In this document: positions 17,952 to 28,202 of the stretch, piece after piece
Layout: every line of letters starts with the position of its first letter
Numbering within the stretch: the stretch's first letter is position 1
From: Bifidobacterium sp. ESL0704
GTDB lineage: Bacteria; Actinomycetota; Actinomycetes; Actinomycetales; Bifidobacteriaceae
Assembly (NCBI RefSeq): GCF_029392075.1
Contig: NZ_CP113929.1
Span: 2,170,001 to 2,234,000, forward strand
Direction: 5' to 3'
Length of the DNA: 64,000 bases
The notes under the pieces: model-generated
Database searches by the model: none
What the model saw: only the letters and a program-made list of their open reading frames with translations
What the model was told of the DNA's origin: nothing
Made by a program: the position numbers and the translations under genes

Positions 17952-19537
17952 TTCAGGCCTCCGTTCGCCTGGTTGATGGCGTCCACGACGGCGAGCGCCT
18001 TGTTGCGGCATTCCTCGAATTCCTTGTTCGGGTCGGAATCGGCGACAATGCCCGCGCCGGATTGCACCGTCACCTTGCCATCGTGCTTGAACGCCAAGCG
18101 GATGCCGATGCAGGTGTCAAGATTGCCGGAGAAGTCGAGGTAGCCGATGGCCCCGCCGTAGATGTCGCGCGGGGAATTTTCAAGTTCCGCGATGATCTGG
18201 CAGGCGCGGATTTTCGGGGCCCCGGAAAGCGTGCCGGCCGGCAGCACCGCGTCGATGACGTCGAGCGCATCCTTACCGTCAGCGAGCTTGCCCGCGACTG
18301 TGGAACCAATATGCATGACATGCGAGAAGCGCAGGATATCGTGCAGCCGTTCCACTTCGACGCTGCCAAGCTGCGAGACACGGCCGATGTCGTTACGTCC
18401 GAGGTCGACCAGCATGTTGTGCTCGGCCAGTTCCTTTTCGTCGCTGAGCAAATCCTGTTCGATGCGCTTGTCCTCTTCCGGCGTCGCACCGCGCGGGCGG
18501 GTGCCGGCCAGCGGATAAGTCAGCAGCTTGCCGTCTTCGAGCCGTACCAGCGTCTCGGGCGAGGCGGCGGCGATTTCGATATCGTCGCTGGACATGAAGA
18601 CCATGTAAGGACTCGGGTTTTCGGCCCGCATGAGACGGTAGGCGTCGAACAGGCTTCCCGAGGCCAGAGCAGTGCTGGGATTGGAAAGCACGACCTGGAA
18701 GATATCGCCGGCGTAGATGTGCTCCTTCGCCTTCTTGACCATCGAACCGTACTGCTCGCGGTTGAGCGTGAGCTGCAATTCGCCCTGAAGTTCCAGCGGC
18801 TTAAAATCGTAGCGCTTACCGTTCTCGAGAATCTGTTGCATTCCCTCGATCTGGGCGACGGCGCGCTCGTAGGAGGCGTCCACATCATCGGTATCGACCC
18901 CGGCGATCAGCTGGAGGCGCTGACGGTAGGAATCAAAGGAGATGAGCTGGTCGAAGAGCATCAGATCGACATCAGGCAAGGCCTTGGGGTCCCGGGTTTT
19001 CTGCCGCAACGTCGGCTCGGCATATGCGAAATAGCCGAAGGAGAAGTAGCCCACCAAGCCGCCGGCGAACGGAGGGAAGCCTTCGAGCCGCGGGCTGGCA
19101 TATTGGGCGAGTACCTTGCGAATCGCATCGCTCGGATGATTGACATGCCTGCGCTCGACCACGACGTCGCCGTCCGACGAGCCGGCAGGAGCGACGCGCT
19201 TGATGCTCAGCTCCCCGGCTTTGCAGGTCAGTTCCAGCGTCGGCGCAAACCCTAGGAAGCTGTAGCGTCCCATACGCTGGTCGGCTTCGGCGCTTTCCAG
19301 AAGGAAGCAGTGATTGGAAGCGGCACGCACCCGGCGCATCGCCTCGATGGTGGTCAGACGGTCGGCAAGCAGCTCGCGCATCACCGGGATACGGCGGTAT
19401 TTGCCGGTACCAGCCAACTCGCGCACTTCATCAAGCGTCGGCCGAATGCCAGCGTAACGGCTCTTGCTACCGACAACGCCCCGCACGGCCGCATCGCCGT
19501 CCGAACCCGCACCAGCTTCCGCACTCATGCTCATCAT
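17948..19537 (-). CDS. trpE: Anthranilate synthase component I
   Basis: TrpE converts chorismate and ammonia to anthranilate and is the first enzyme of the pathway. From the ATG at 19537, five bases after AGGAGG, it has 529 residues. LLESAE near residue 55 is the start of the tryptophan feedback site (LLES motif), suggesting allosteric inhibition is retained. The catalytic part contains PSPYMVFM, YPLAGTRPRG, DLGRNDIGRVS and AGTLSGAPKIRACQII. It heads the operon directly under a T-box leader and is translationally coupled to trpG. Confidence 0.97.
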   Translation of the reverse strand: MMSMSAEAGAGSDGDAAVRGVVGSKSRYAGIRPTLDEVRELAGTGKYRRIPVMRELLADRLTTIEAMRRVRAASNHCFLLESAEADQRMGRYSFLGFAPTLELTCKAGELSIKRVAPAGSSDGDVVVERRHVNHPSDAIRKVLAQYASPRLEGFPPFAGGLVGYFSFGYFAYAEPTLRQKTRDPKALPDVDLMLFDQLISFDSYRQRLQLIAGVDTDDVDASYERAVAQIEGMQQILENGKRYDFKPLELQGELQLTLNREQYGSMVKKAKEHIYAGDIFQVVLSNPSTALASGSLFDAYRLMRAENPSPYMVFMSSDDIEIAAASPETLVRLEDGKLLTYPLAGTRPRGATPEEDKRIEQDLLSDEKELAEHNMLVDLGRNDIGRVSQLGSVEVERLHDILRFSHVMHIGSTVAGKLADGKDALDVIDAVLPAGTLSGAPKIRACQIIAELENSPRDIYGGAIGYLDFSGNLDTCIGIRLAFKHDGKVTVQSGAGIVADSDPNKEFEECRNKALAVVDAINQANGGLK

Positions 19538-19574
19538 GGGCACCTCCTGAAGGCTTTCGCCTCATTCAGGGACT

Positions 19575-19858
19575 AAAAAAGCCCGTCCCAGCTGTCAATT
19601 ACAGCCAAGGACGAGCGAATATATGCCCGCGGTGCCACCTTGGTTCACGGTCTCCCGTGCCCTTATCGGAATGCCAACACATCCCCGGCAACTGACGTAT
19701 GCCTTACGTCGCAGCCTCATGGCCAAAATCCAGCCAATCGGTGCGCCCTCAGCGGCCCACTCAACGGTTCGCATCTCGTCCCGGCTCTCACCATCCCAGG
19801 CTCGCTCATCGCGCGTTTCCGTCTACTTCCCCGCTTCATCGGTTTGTAGTGTTTTTTA
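19575..19858 (-). promoter_or_regulatory. tRNA-Trp T-box riboswitch controlling the trp operon
   Basis: On the minus strand the leader contains the T-box AAGGTGGCACCGCGG (19627-19641), followed by a terminator helix pairing CGTCCTTGGCTGT with ACAGCTGGGACG and ending in six U (19575-19580). Upstream are Stem I-like elements GGGAAGTAGACGG, GGTGAGAGCCGGG and GAGATGCGAACC. The specifier candidate is TGG (Trp) at 19757-19759 in GAGTGGGCC. The bulge reads UGGC, which would pair with GCCA, fitting the G discriminator of bacterial tRNA-Trp. Uncharged tRNA would stabilise the antiterminator and switch trpE on. Confidence 0.92.
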
Positions 19859-19869
19859 GTTATTGATGC

Positions 19870-21474
19870 TTAGGCTACACTTCCGTTTTTCGGCCTGTCA
19901 ACTTCATCTGCCCAATCCGGGCTTAGAATGCGGTCGGATTTGTTCGCACGAATATCGTCAAAAGTGAAGCATTCCAAGGCCTCTCGTGCGCTCATCGCAA
20001 CCGGCGCGGAAGTGTCCGAAATGTGGACAGCCCCAGTTGTGCGAATGCCAAGCAACCATGCACAATACCCGATAATCTGCTCCGGACGGACCCCATCGGC
20101 ACGCAACGCTGCGATATCCAGTGAATGTTTGCGCTTGGCCAGACGCACACCCGCAGGGTCGTCGATCAGCGGAAGATGGGCGTAGGCGGGGTTCACCGCT
20201 GAAATCATGCCGGCCGGTTCACCTGAGCCTTGCGCGATTGCCCCATCATCACTGTCTGCATTACACCTATTTTCCGGTGAAGAAATCCTATCGACGTTTC
20301 CGTCAATCCCGTATTTTGCGGCGAAACCGGAGGCCACCAACGCACGTCGAATCCAAATCTGCAGGGCCGTGGAACGCAGCAAATCGCGGCCGCGTACGAT
20401 GTCGTTGACCCCCATCAACAGATCATCGACCACCACCGCCAGCTGGTAGGAAAAGATGCCGTCCGAACGCCGAATCACCGTATCGCCGACCTCACGCGAT
20501 AAATCGAAACGCTGCTTGCCAAATACCGCGTCATCAAATTCGACAACACTTCCCGGCACCCCGGCTTCCGGGACCGCTATACGCCACGAATGACGCTTCC
20601 CGGCTTCCAACCGCGAGCGCACAACGTCAGGCCGCTCGGCCAGAAGCCTCCGGCACGTTCCGGGATAGATCAGGAACCGGTCGCCCTCCTGCGGCGCCGA
20701 GGCCGCGCGCAAATCGGCACGCGAGCAGAAACACGGGTAGACGAGCGGGAAACCGCCGGCGACTCCGTTTCCCAGAGAATGCGAACGTTCGGCAAGATCC
20801 TGCATCCACTTGACGTACGAAAAGCTTTGGCCATCCGCAGCATCGTCGGAACCGCCCGATTTCATAGCTTTTTCAAGAGACGAATGCAAAACCGTATCTT
20901 GCGCCATCCTGCCTTGTAAAGAATTTCTATCATCCAATACATTTTCGGAACCATTAAGGTCATCTGCCGAAGAATTCCGCGAATCCGCAAAAGCCCCATC
21001 AGCCAAAGCGACGTCTTCGACGCTCACCGACCCCATCGAGCGCAAGGCCTCCTCGTAGATTTCCGTGCGCTGCGACTGATAGACCGGCTCGCCGTCCCAG
21101 TCAAGCCCGAGCCAGTGCAGATCGTCCATGATCCATTTATCGGCGTCCTTGAGCGCCCGGGGGCCGTCGACATCCTCGATTCGCAGCAGCACCTTGCCTC
21201 GGTTGACGTTGCAATCAACGTTGCGATCGCCCAAACGGCCATCACCGGCCTCTTGGCCCGCACCGTCGCCCGCATGGGCCGAGAGCCATGCCGCAAGCAT
21301 CGCATAGACGTTGCCGATATGCATCCTGCCGGAAGGAGTGGGAGCGAACCGGCCCACTTTAGCGCCTTGCGCTGTCACGGGAGCCTCGGCAACTGCCGGC
21401 TCGATGGCGGCAGCCTCAAGGCACGACAGGGAATGCAACGGACCCTCGCCACTACCCGCAATCACCCCGGTCAT
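19870..21474 (-). CDS. gluQ: Glutamyl-queuosine tRNA(Asp) synthetase-like protein (GluQ-RS), expanded
   Basis: The protein carries the class I catalytic core of GluRS without the anticodon domain. [14 protein letters not shown] (42-55) is the HIGH motif; [25 protein letters not shown], the zinc-type Cys in [23 protein letters not shown] and RGRDLLRST follow, and [10 protein letters not shown] is the KMSKS equivalent. It lacks the C-terminal anticodon-binding part, so tRNA(Asp) glutamylation at queuosine is likely. At 534 residues it is far longer than the usual 300: polar, Asp/Ser-rich insertions lie after helix 1, between about 137 and 230, and before the KMSKS loop. The start at 21474 overlaps the upstream stop (ATGA). 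Confidence 0.8.
   Translation of the reverse strand: MTGVIAGSGEGPLHSLSCLEAAAIEPAVAEAPVTAQGAKVGRFAPTPSGRMHIGNVYAMLAAWLSAHAGDGAGQEAGDGRLGDRNVDCNVNRGKVLLRIEDVDGPRALKDADKWIMDDLHWLGLDWDGEPVYQSQRTEIYEEALRSMGSVSVEDVALADGAFADSRNSSADDLNGSENVLDDRNSLQGRMAQDTVLHSSLEKAMKSGGSDDAADGQSFSYVKWMQDLAERSHSLGNGVAGGFPLVYPCFCSRADLRAASAPQEGDRFLIYPGTCRRLLAERPDVVRSRLEAGKRHSWRIAVPEAGVPGSVVEFDDAVFGKQRFDLSREVGDTVIRRSDGIFSYQLAVVVDDLLMGVNDIVRGRDLLRSTALQIWIRRALVASGFAAKYGIDGNVDRISSPENRCNADSDDGAIAQGSGEPAGMISAVNPAYAHLPLIDDPAGVRLAKRKHSLDIAALRADGVRPEQIIGYCAWLLGIRTTGAVHISDTSAPVAMSAREALECFTFDDIRANKSDRILSPDWADEVDRPKNGSVA
19873..19901 (-). promoter_or_regulatory. Candidate trp operon promoter inside the 3' end of gluQ
   Basis: A perfect TTGACA -35 hexamer (19901-19896) is followed after about 16-18 bases by a weak -10 (TGTAGC/TAGCCT). 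This lies just upstream of the T-box leader and within the last codons of the preceding gene. Confidence 0.45.
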
Positions 21475-22718
21475 TTCACCCACAGCTCTGAATCCAACGG
21501 CCATTCGTTGGGCGTGCAGCCGCGCAGGCTCATCGATTGCTCCTGCATCAGCGGCGCGGGCGACCCCGAAGCTGGGCATGAAGGCTGGTTGTCAAGATGG
21601 CCGAGGCGGTGGCCCGTCTCGTGGTTGATAACCATTTCGCGGTAACGGTCAAGACTCATGCCCGCTGAGAGCAATTGCGGCGTCGCCTCGTTGTAGCGGT
21701 CCTGATTGATGATGACGTTGTCGCCTACGCAACAGCTGTAGCTATTGGAACAATTGGCTGAAAACGTCTGCATCTGCGAGGCCTGAGCAAGATAAACGGT
21801 AAAATCGCAATGACTTGAATCGGCGTTATACGTAAACGTGGCGCCGGCACGAGGCCATCCGCGCGGATCGTTCAACGTACGGAACACGACGTTTTCAAAA
21901 CTCTGGATCACACCGGCATCGCCGACATCGCCCTTGCCGCTCACACAGTACGAGTACTGGCGAACCTGCTTGCCGCTGGCAGCAGCGGTTTTCTGCGCCG
22001 CCGCGGCGATCACCGCACGTCGATGATCGTTCAACATCTCCCGACCGGCCGCTTTGCCCGCATTCGGTTTCGGCGGCTTTCTTTTCGAGGTATCGTTTGA
22101 CCGCGTCGCATTCCCCGACTTATGCAGGGCTTGCGACGAGGCTTGCCGGGCTGCGGAATCACGGTGGCGGACAACGGCCGACACCACGGCTCTGCAACCC
22201 ACAACGACGGCGACGACGACGATCAACGCCGCTACCGCGACGACGACCCGACGGACGAGATACACCGATTTCATCTCCGGTTGCGAAGCGCGCCCTGGCC
22301 TGCGCCTCGCTTCGGTGTTCCGAACAGCGTTCGGGGAATGTTCGCTCCCCAGCAAGGAACCTATGAAACCCTCGGAAATCGCGGAATTCCGATGCGTACT
22401 TTTCACCCGGGAATCGCGGACGCCATGTGCCGCATCTCGCCTGGACGGTGAACCCGAACCCGTCTGCCCATACGCTTGATGCGAGGCTTCTGATTGATGC
22501 AATCCCAAGAAACCACAAAAAACGCGAAAACCGCGCCTTACGCCGTGATTGAACGCACGGACGCCCGCAATCAGGATACCCGAGAACCAACGCAGGAAAA
22601 CCCGAATGGCCCCGCCAATCTCCCCCAGCACGACGCTCGCCGGCGATGCTTTCACCGGCTTTTTGCCATGCGGAGACCTCGAGTCTGGCCGTCCACCACG
22701 TTTCACATTTGCTCCCAC
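21471..22718 (-). CDS. DUF3152 family membrane-anchored metalloprotease-like protein
   Basis: The C-terminal half matches the DUF3152 pattern of actinobacteria: a zincin motif HETGHRLGH preceded by YREMVIN, then [16 protein letters not shown] and [10 protein letters not shown]. Cys pairs in NCSNSYSCC suggest disulfides outside the cell. A single membrane helix ([17 protein letters not shown], about residue 157) precedes a Ser/Lys-rich linker. The stated GTG start at 22718 gives 415 residues with an odd Arg-rich 148-residue leader; an ATG at 22274 just before the helix would be a more standard type II membrane protein, but its ribosome site is too close. Substrate unknown. It is coupled to gluQ by a 4-bp overlap. 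Confidence 0.75.
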   Translation of the reverse strand: MGANVKRGGRPDSRSPHGKKPVKASPASVVLGEIGGAIRVFLRWFSGILIAGVRAFNHGVRRGFRVFCGFLGLHQSEASHQAYGQTGSGSPSRRDAAHGVRDSRVKSTHRNSAISEGFIGSLLGSEHSPNAVRNTEARRRPGRASQPEMKSVYLVRRVVVAVAALIVVVAVVVGCRAVVSAVVRHRDSAARQASSQALHKSGNATRSNDTSKRKPPKPNAGKAAGREMLNDHRRAVIAAAAQKTAAASGKQVRQYSYCVSGKGDVGDAGVIQSFENVVFRTLNDPRGWPRAGATFTYNADSSHCDFTVYLAQASQMQTFSANCSNSYSCCVGDNVIINQDRYNEATPQLLSAGMSLDRYREMVINHETGHRLGHLDNQPSCPASGSPAPLMQEQSMSLRGCTPNEWPLDSELWVK

Positions 22719-22886
22719 CTAGGCATGGATTGTTATGGGTCAATAATAGGGATTCTTTATGACGGGGAAATTCCGCGCGTCACCAATTTTCATAATCATC
22801 GCAAACGCACGCATGAGAACAATCGGCAATACGCAATTTTCTGATATCCGCAACCAGGTAAAGCGGCGGCACTGCCGCTCGATCGG

Positions 22887-22914
22887 GCACCAGGCACCAG
22901 GCACCAGGCACCAG
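22887..22914. repeat. 7-bp tandem repeat (GCACCAG x4)
   Basis: Four perfect copies in the 281-bp gap between the aquaporin end and the DUF3152 gene. No coding or regulatory role is visible. Confidence 0.8.
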
Positions 22915-22999
22915 ACAAGCGAAAAGGCGCGACCTGCGAAACCGCAGGCCACGCCACTGTTATCAAACAACAGGATACAGGTCTTTTCGCCCCTGCCTA

Positions 23000-23731
23000 T
23001 CAGCCGAAGCAGACCTTGAAAATCCACGCGCCGATGATGGCGCCGACAATCGGAGCCACGACCGGGATCCAGGCCTCGCCCCAGCGAGAAGTGCCCTTGT
23101 TGGGAATCGGGAGGATCCAGTGCAGGAAGCGCGGCACAAGGTCACGAGCCGGATTGAGGCCGGGGCCAGTGGATCCGCCCATGGAGGTCACCAGACCCCA
23201 AACGATAAGGCCGACAACGATGGCTGCAGCCGCCGGGTCCTTCTTGCCCCAAGGCAGAGAGAGCATGCACAGGGCGCCGAGCACGAGAACGAGGGTGCCG
23301 AAGAGCTCGTTGAGGAAGTAGACGACTTTGTTGCCGGAGGCCTCAGTGGTGCTGAACGTCGCAAAAATGGCGTCCGGGCTGGTCTCCATCTTGTAGTACG
23401 GGAGATAAGTGATGTAGATGATCAGCTGGCCCAGAGCAGCACCAAGAAGCTGCGCGATGATATACGGCATGACCTCGGACCATGGGAACAGGCCATTGAC
23501 GGCTTGGCCGATGGTCATCGCGGGGTTGATATGCGCACCTGAGACGGAACCGATCATCATGACCGGGAACATCACGCCGAAACCGTAGCCCATCGCTATG
23601 TTGAGCCAACCGGTACCATGACCCTTCGTGCCTTTGAGTTCGGTGTTGGCGACCGCACCGTTGCCGAATATCATCAGAAAAGCGGTGCCGATGAATTCGG
23701 CAGCCAATTTTGCCGTAAGAGAGAATTCCAT
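23000..23731 (-). CDS. glpF: Aquaporin/glycerol facilitator
   Basis: A 243-residue MIP channel of six helices. The two half-helix signatures are GAHINPAM and GLNPARD; the Asp directly after NPAR is the mark of the glycerol-permeable (GlpF) branch rather than strict water channels. The start at 23731 (MEFSLTAKL) has a strong AGAAGGAGG; a longer frame to 23773 is rejected. It is flanked by intergenic DNA and reads as a single gene. No glycerol kinase is nearby, so it may serve water, glycerol or lactate movement. Confidence 0.92.
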   Translation of the reverse strand: MEFSLTAKLAAEFIGTAFLMIFGNGAVANTELKGTKGHGTGWLNIAMGYGFGVMFPVMMIGSVSGAHINPAMTIGQAVNGLFPWSEVMPYIIAQLLGAALGQLIIYITYLPYYKMETSPDAIFATFSTTEASGNKVVYFLNELFGTLVLVLGALCMLSLPWGKKDPAAAAIVVGLIVWGLVTSMGGSTGPGLNPARDLVPRFLHWILPIPNKGTSRWGEAWIPVVAPIVGAIIGAWIFKVCFG

Positions 23732-24332
23732 TATTCCTCCTTCTCGAGTGCGACGCATGCACCATCGCCACAACCGCGTAGCTTAGGCACAGAACATCTA
23801 TCGTTCTTAGTCATTATTCGAAAATGCTATGCTCAAACGTTGAACATATTCATATCCGATAGGAAGAATCCTATCTCGCCAAATCGTTGCAACATTCCGA
23901 TTTTAACGATTTTTCTTTTTTTTAAAATGAAATGTGAGTAAAATCACTTTTTTAATACAATAATTTATTCGATTCTGACTTAAAAAATAGTTATTTTACA
24001 TCATTATACCTAGTCGAAAAAATACAAAAATATGCACCAGCCTTTTGAACAATAGAGATCAGACGCCTTCTCGCCGAGAAAAGACTCCCCCACTCACCAT
24101 GAAAGTATTTACCGGCGCCATTGCTGTGCCCAGCACGGCAAACCTTCTTACAACGAAAACAGCATTTCGGAGAATCGAGGACCCAGCAAGATCTACAAGC
24201 GCGATATCACACAGCCGCACATTGCAACCGCAGAACCCATGCGACGATTCCCTTTCGCGCCCGATCGGCAAACGAACGAATCAGTCTTATCCCCCGAAAA
24301 CAACGGAACGCAACACTCAACGACACACCGTC
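23732..24332. other. AT-rich intergenic region upstream of glpF
   Basis: About 600 bp with a strikingly AT-rich core (about 23830-24040) that includes T- and A-tracts. It presumably contains the glpF promoter, but I cannot place -10/-35 boxes with confidence. No gene is supported; the frames at 24045-24414 have no recognisable product. Confidence 0.5.
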
Positions 24333-24361
24333 TTGCGTAAGTTTCAATGCGTATGTATACT
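24333..24361 (+). promoter_or_regulatory. Promoter of tRNA-Lys
   Basis: TTGCGT (24333-24338), a 17-base spacer and TATACT (24356-24361) lie 30 bp before the tRNA gene. Both spacing and hexamers fit a housekeeping promoter. Confidence 0.75.
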
Positions 24362-24391
24362 ATTTTCTTGGCTCTTGTAGTTTAGACCAGC

Positions 24392-24465
24392 GCCCCTATA
24401 GCTCAGCTGGTTAGAGCAGCTGACTCTTAATCAGCGTGTCCGGGGTTCGAATCCCCGTGGGGGCA
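24392..24465 (+). tRNA. tRNA-Lys (anticodon CTT)
   Basis: A full cloverleaf is visible: acceptor GCCCCTA paired with TGGGGGC and discriminator A, D-arm GCTCAGCTGGTTAGAGC, anticodon stem GCTGA/TCAGC with loop CTCTTAA (anticodon CTT at 24426-24428), and T-arm CCGGGGTTCGAATCCCCG. CCA is not encoded. It reads AAG lysine codons. Confidence 0.97.
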
Positions 24466-24538
24466 CAATCAAGGTATCGTCGTTAGGCGGTGCCTTTTTT
24501 CGTATTGTTTGTCAGATACACACCGCTTGCAGCGCCCG

Positions 24539-26122
24539 TCACCGCCCGTAAGGCTGGCCGGTCAAATCCTCCAGCGTGGCACGAACCGACGGTTCCACGT
24601 CATTTGCCTCGCCACCGGCTGCGATGCGGGCGGACTCGGCAAGGGCGATGCCGTCCGTGCGCTTATCGAGATCGAACCTGCGGACAACGATGATGCAAAT
24701 GACAATGGAGAGGGCATACCAGCCAATCATCAGGGCTCCGAGGCCGTTGCAGGCGAAAGAGGCCTGCACCCGGCGCGAGGAATCAAAACCGACGAATCCC
24801 AAGATAGCGCCGACGACAATCGAGGAAAGCCCCGAAGTCAACTGACGCAATCCTGCCTGTATGCCGGTGAACGTCGAGGCGCGATATTTGCCGGACACGA
24901 CCTGATCGACGTCGGCGATGAACGGGAAGACGGCCCACGGCAGATAACCGGAAGGCGCTTTGGCGATGAAGAAGAACAGGGCGCCGGCGACGGCGAAAAC
25001 CGTCCACCACGGTTCCGCGATCACCCCGACCAAACGCCATGCCGCGAAGATCCAGGCCAGGCCGACGAGGCTCGCGGCAAAACTCGCCTGATACATGCGT
25101 TTCGGACCGACCTTGATCATGGTCGCGCCGAACAGCGGGTTCAACGGCACGGTGATGATGCCGGAGCTTAAGAGCAACGAGGCGAACGCGGCGGATTTGT
25201 TCCAGTCATAGATGACGAAAAACACGAAGGTCTGGCCGAACACATCGCCGGCGGTGAGCATCAGCAGGTACAGCGCCAGGTGGCGACGGAAAATCGCAAT
25301 GCGCAACGTGCTGGCGTACTCGCGGAACATGACGATCAAGCGATGCCACCACAGCTTGATTTCCGCACGAATCGAAAGGCGCTCAGACCGCTGGCGTCCG
25401 GCAAACCCTTCGGATCCAGCGTACTGGCCGAATCCCGCCTCCTCGGGCGACATCTCCCACGTGCTCTTCCAACAGATCAACACCGCCACAGCAAAGCAGA
25501 CCGTGATGGCGATGGTGAACATCATATATCCTGTCGGCCGGTGTTCACCGAAAATCGAAAGCGTGCCCCCACCGATGAGCAGAATAAGCGTGCCGGAAGC
25601 CCCTGAAATCAGCAGACGTATGGTCGAGAGCCTGGTGCGGTCGTCGAACCCGTACGCCATCTCGCCGGGCAGCGTGTTGTAGGCGGAGGCGAACAGCTGG
25701 GCGACGGTGACCCACAATACATAGACAAGGAAATAGAGCGCAAACGGCAGACCAGGAATCCACAGAAGGATGCCGACCAGAATCAGCGGGGGCACCAACA
25801 TAAGGAAGAAATGCCGACGGCCATAACGGCGGCCGAACGAGAAACGGTAGAGGTTGTCGCCGAGAATACCGAACGAAAGAGCCGCCACACCACTGATGAT
25901 GGCGCTTAAGCCCACGACCGATTGCGCCGAGGAAATGGACATGCCGCAGAACCGTGTCCAGAACAGCACCAGGTAGGTGCCAATGAGCGTGAGCTGGCCC
26001 CCGCCGAAAATGTCGCCGACGCCGTAGCCGATGGCGTTGCCTAGCGTGATTCGGTCGTGCCGGGAGTGGTGACGGAATCGTGTCTTGCTGCCTTGTCCGC
26101 CTCTTCGTCGAGTCCGAATCAA
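24539..26122 (-). CDS. GPH-type (glycoside-pentoside-hexuronide) cation symporter, MFS superfamily
   Basis: A 12-helix carrier with features of the GPH family: an N-terminal GYGVGDIFGGGQLTLIGTYL, FGRRYGRRHFFLML in the first cytoplasmic loop, and WVTVAQLFASAYNTLPGEM in helix 4-5. It probably imports a sugar or glycoside. The frame is open to 26158 via a TTG; I suggest TTG at 26122 behind GAGGAG, but the start is uncertain. Bases 25634-25776 are duplicated with five differences at 28203-28345 beyond the neighbouring AAA gene. No glycosidase is adjacent, so the substrate is unknown. Confidence 0.8.
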   Translation of the reverse strand: MIRTRRRGGQGSKTRFRHHSRHDRITLGNAIGYGVGDIFGGGQLTLIGTYLVLFWTRFCGMSISSAQSVVGLSAIISGVAALSFGILGDNLYRFSFGRRYGRRHFFLMLVPPLILVGILLWIPGLPFALYFLVYVLWVTVAQLFASAYNTLPGEMAYGFDDRTRLSTIRLLISGASGTLILLIGGGTLSIFGEHRPTGYMMFTIAITVCFAVAVLICWKSTWEMSPEEAGFGQYAGSEGFAGRQRSERLSIRAEIKLWWHRLIVMFREYASTLRIAIFRRHLALYLLMLTAGDVFGQTFVFFVIYDWNKSAAFASLLLSSGIITVPLNPLFGATMIKVGPKRMYQASFAASLVGLAWIFAAWRLVGVIAEPWWTVFAVAGALFFFIAKAPSGYLPWAVFPFIADVDQVVSGKYRASTFTGIQAGLRQLTSGLSSIVVGAILGFVGFDSSRRVQASFACNGLGALMIGWYALSIVICIIVVRRFDLDKRTDGIALAESARIAAGGEANDVEPSVRATLEDLTGQPYGR

Positions 26123-26423
26123 AATCTCATGCTCCTCATATCGAACGCCCTGAAACAATCATTTTTATGATAGACAAGACGTATGGCAACACGCCACAAC
26201 CTATATATTCGTCAGTCATTTCGATCAAATCACCATTCCTGTATCGCCCTGCTGACGGCGGATCCCTCGAGAACAACATCTCATAATCGGCACACGCGTG
26301 AAACCGCAAATCCGCTTGCCCGCGATTACTACAGTTACGAAAGATGATCATTCTTGGCATCAATGGTTATTCGGGAGCTATCACTATGCTGTCTTCTACT
26401 GTTGCAGAAAGAGAAGAAGAAAT

Positions 26424-28160
26424 ATGTATCTTAAATGCCTAGAATTATCGAATTTTAAATGCTACTCAGGTTCACAAAAATTTGTTTTCTCTCCAGCCAC
26501 CAACTATTTTGTAGGCAATAACAACGCAGGAAAGACAACGGTTCTAGATGCCATTGCCTTTTTAAGAGACGGCTTACCCAACGGGACAACCATAAAAGAC
26601 TTCAAATCCCTTCGGCCAGAAGGAGACCAATTCTTCGTCGAAGGAACCTTTTCGGGAGAGGATTTGCCATCTATTATCGAACAATCAATTCCCAAAAATG
26701 CCTCTAGACTTGTCAAACGCATCGATGACGAAGGAAACCTCATCATGCGCCGTTCGTTTTCCGACGATACCCAGGTCAAAAAGGTGGATACCTACAATCC
26801 AGAAGATGGCACATACAGCAACGTCACTGGCATCTCGGCACCGATTCAGGCTATTTTCGAGCCTACTTTCATGAAAGCCACAGATACTCCTGACAACGTC
26901 ATCAGCTTTAAGACAAACAAGACACTCGGTCGTCTTATCGCCCCATACACAGAATCTTTCATGAAATCGAAACAATGGGATAACTTCAATACCGCTTATG
27001 CCGCTGCTTTCAACGATACGGAAAAAGGCTACGTGAGTTTTCTCGACGAGCTCAAACAAGAAATCAATACACTCACCAATACACAGTATGGCAAAAACCT
27101 ATCGCTACAATTCAAATTTGAGCCGCCCGAGCCTAAGTCGCTTTCCGAGCAAGGCACTATCAGCGTTTACGACGGATTCGTCGATTCAGACCTCAAGTCC
27201 AAAGGGAATGGCATACAAAGAGCGATAGCCTTCGCCATAATTGAGATTTATGCGAAACATAAGAAATCCGAATCCGGAACCCCGTTATTCCTCTGCTTGG
27301 ATGAGCCGGAAACCTGGATGCATCCACAGGCACAGGTTCAACTTGCCGAAGCCATTTCGGACATTTCACAAACCGAACAGGTATGGGTATCCACACATTC
27401 GCCATATATGCTCAGATGTTTCGCAGGTCCCAGCTCTGAGGAGTCAAAGAAAACCGACAAACTGTATCTTTTCCGCGATTTCGATGATTCCATCCCAGCA
27501 CAAGAACATATCGTCCCCAATGGGGAACTCGGAACATTACGTGTAGGACACCCTTCCTTGGCAGAAATAACGTATCAGGCTTTTCAGATGCCTACACCTG
27601 AATTCCACAGCGAACTATACGGCCTGCTTCAAGAAAAGCTTCAATGCGACGGACCCACAGCGGTCGACAACAAACTGATTCCAGATATCAAATACGAAGA
27701 CGATCATGCCTTTTGGGAACGCCGGCACCAACAATGGATTTCCAAAGGCCGAGAAGGCAATGAGCCCCGAGAACCCGGACGCGAAAATTATCGAGAATAT
27801 GCCCCCATCGCAGACATCTTTCGTGATGATCCAGAACTCAAACAACATATCATCGATACTTCGACTGTACGATTCGATAGCCGATCCCTTCAAAATAGTC
27901 GATCCATTAACAGAGGATGCAATCCAATCGTCAAGGAAAGTCTTCCTACTTTTATTCGCAATTCTTTTGACCATCCGGAGAGCCTCATCGATCGGGACAA
28001 AGCCAAAACGTTAGTGACGCAGGAAGAGGAATGGAAATTCTTCAATCAGGCAGACGAACTGGAAAACACACGCAAACATTGGAAACAGGCAGAACTCAAG
28101 GATTCAACGGAAATACTCATCAAACTTGTCAAAGCTCTGCCCAATCCCTCCACTGAATAA
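26424..28160 (+). CDS. AAA/SMC-like ATPase with C-terminal HEPN-like RNxxxH motif, candidate phage-defence protein
   Basis: From the ATG at 26424 (GAAGAAG upstream) the protein has 578 residues. It is an ABC/OLD-type ATPase of the AAA_15/AAA_21 sort: Walker A GNNNAGKTT (31-39), signature-like SKGNGIQR (259-266), Walker B LFLCLDEPE (288-296) and H-loop VSTHS (322-326). There is no TOPRIM domain as in OLD nucleases. The C-terminal part has ESLPTFIRNSFDHPES, where R512-N513...H517 fits the R-N-x3-H motif of HEPN ribonucleases. Such ATPase-HEPN proteins are typically abortive-infection effectors. The gene is clearly more AT-rich than its neighbours and stands alone against their strand, pointing to horizontal transfer. 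RNase activity is inferred, not shown. Confidence 0.75.
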   Translation: MYLKCLELSNFKCYSGSQKFVFSPATNYFVGNNNAGKTTVLDAIAFLRDGLPNGTTIKDFKSLRPEGDQFFVEGTFSGEDLPSIIEQSIPKNASRLVKRIDDEGNLIMRRSFSDDTQVKKVDTYNPEDGTYSNVTGISAPIQAIFEPTFMKATDTPDNVISFKTNKTLGRLIAPYTESFMKSKQWDNFNTAYAAAFNDTEKGYVSFLDELKQEINTLTNTQYGKNLSLQFKFEPPEPKSLSEQGTISVYDGFVDSDLKSKGNGIQRAIAFAIIEIYAKHKKSESGTPLFLCLDEPETWMHPQAQVQLAEAISDISQTEQVWVSTHSPYMLRCFAGPSSEESKKTDKLYLFRDFDDSIPAQEHIVPNGELGTLRVGHPSLAEITYQAFQMPTPEFHSELYGLLQEKLQCDGPTAVDNKLIPDIKYEDDHAFWERRHQQWISKGREGNEPREPGRENYREYAPIADIFRDDPELKQHIIDTSTVRFDSRSLQNSRSINRGCNPIVKESLPTFIRNSFDHPESLIDRDKAKTLVTQEEEWKFFNQADELENTRKHWKQAELKDSTEILIKLVKALPNPSTE

Positions 28161-28202
28161 TCCCTCCAACACACGAATCAAGTCAGATTCTACGAGAGCT
28201 TG

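Noticed and set aside
26298..26423. N-terminal extension of the AAA protein from GTG at 26298
   Set aside because: No homology and no ribosome site; the ATG at 26424 starts the ATPase fold directly.
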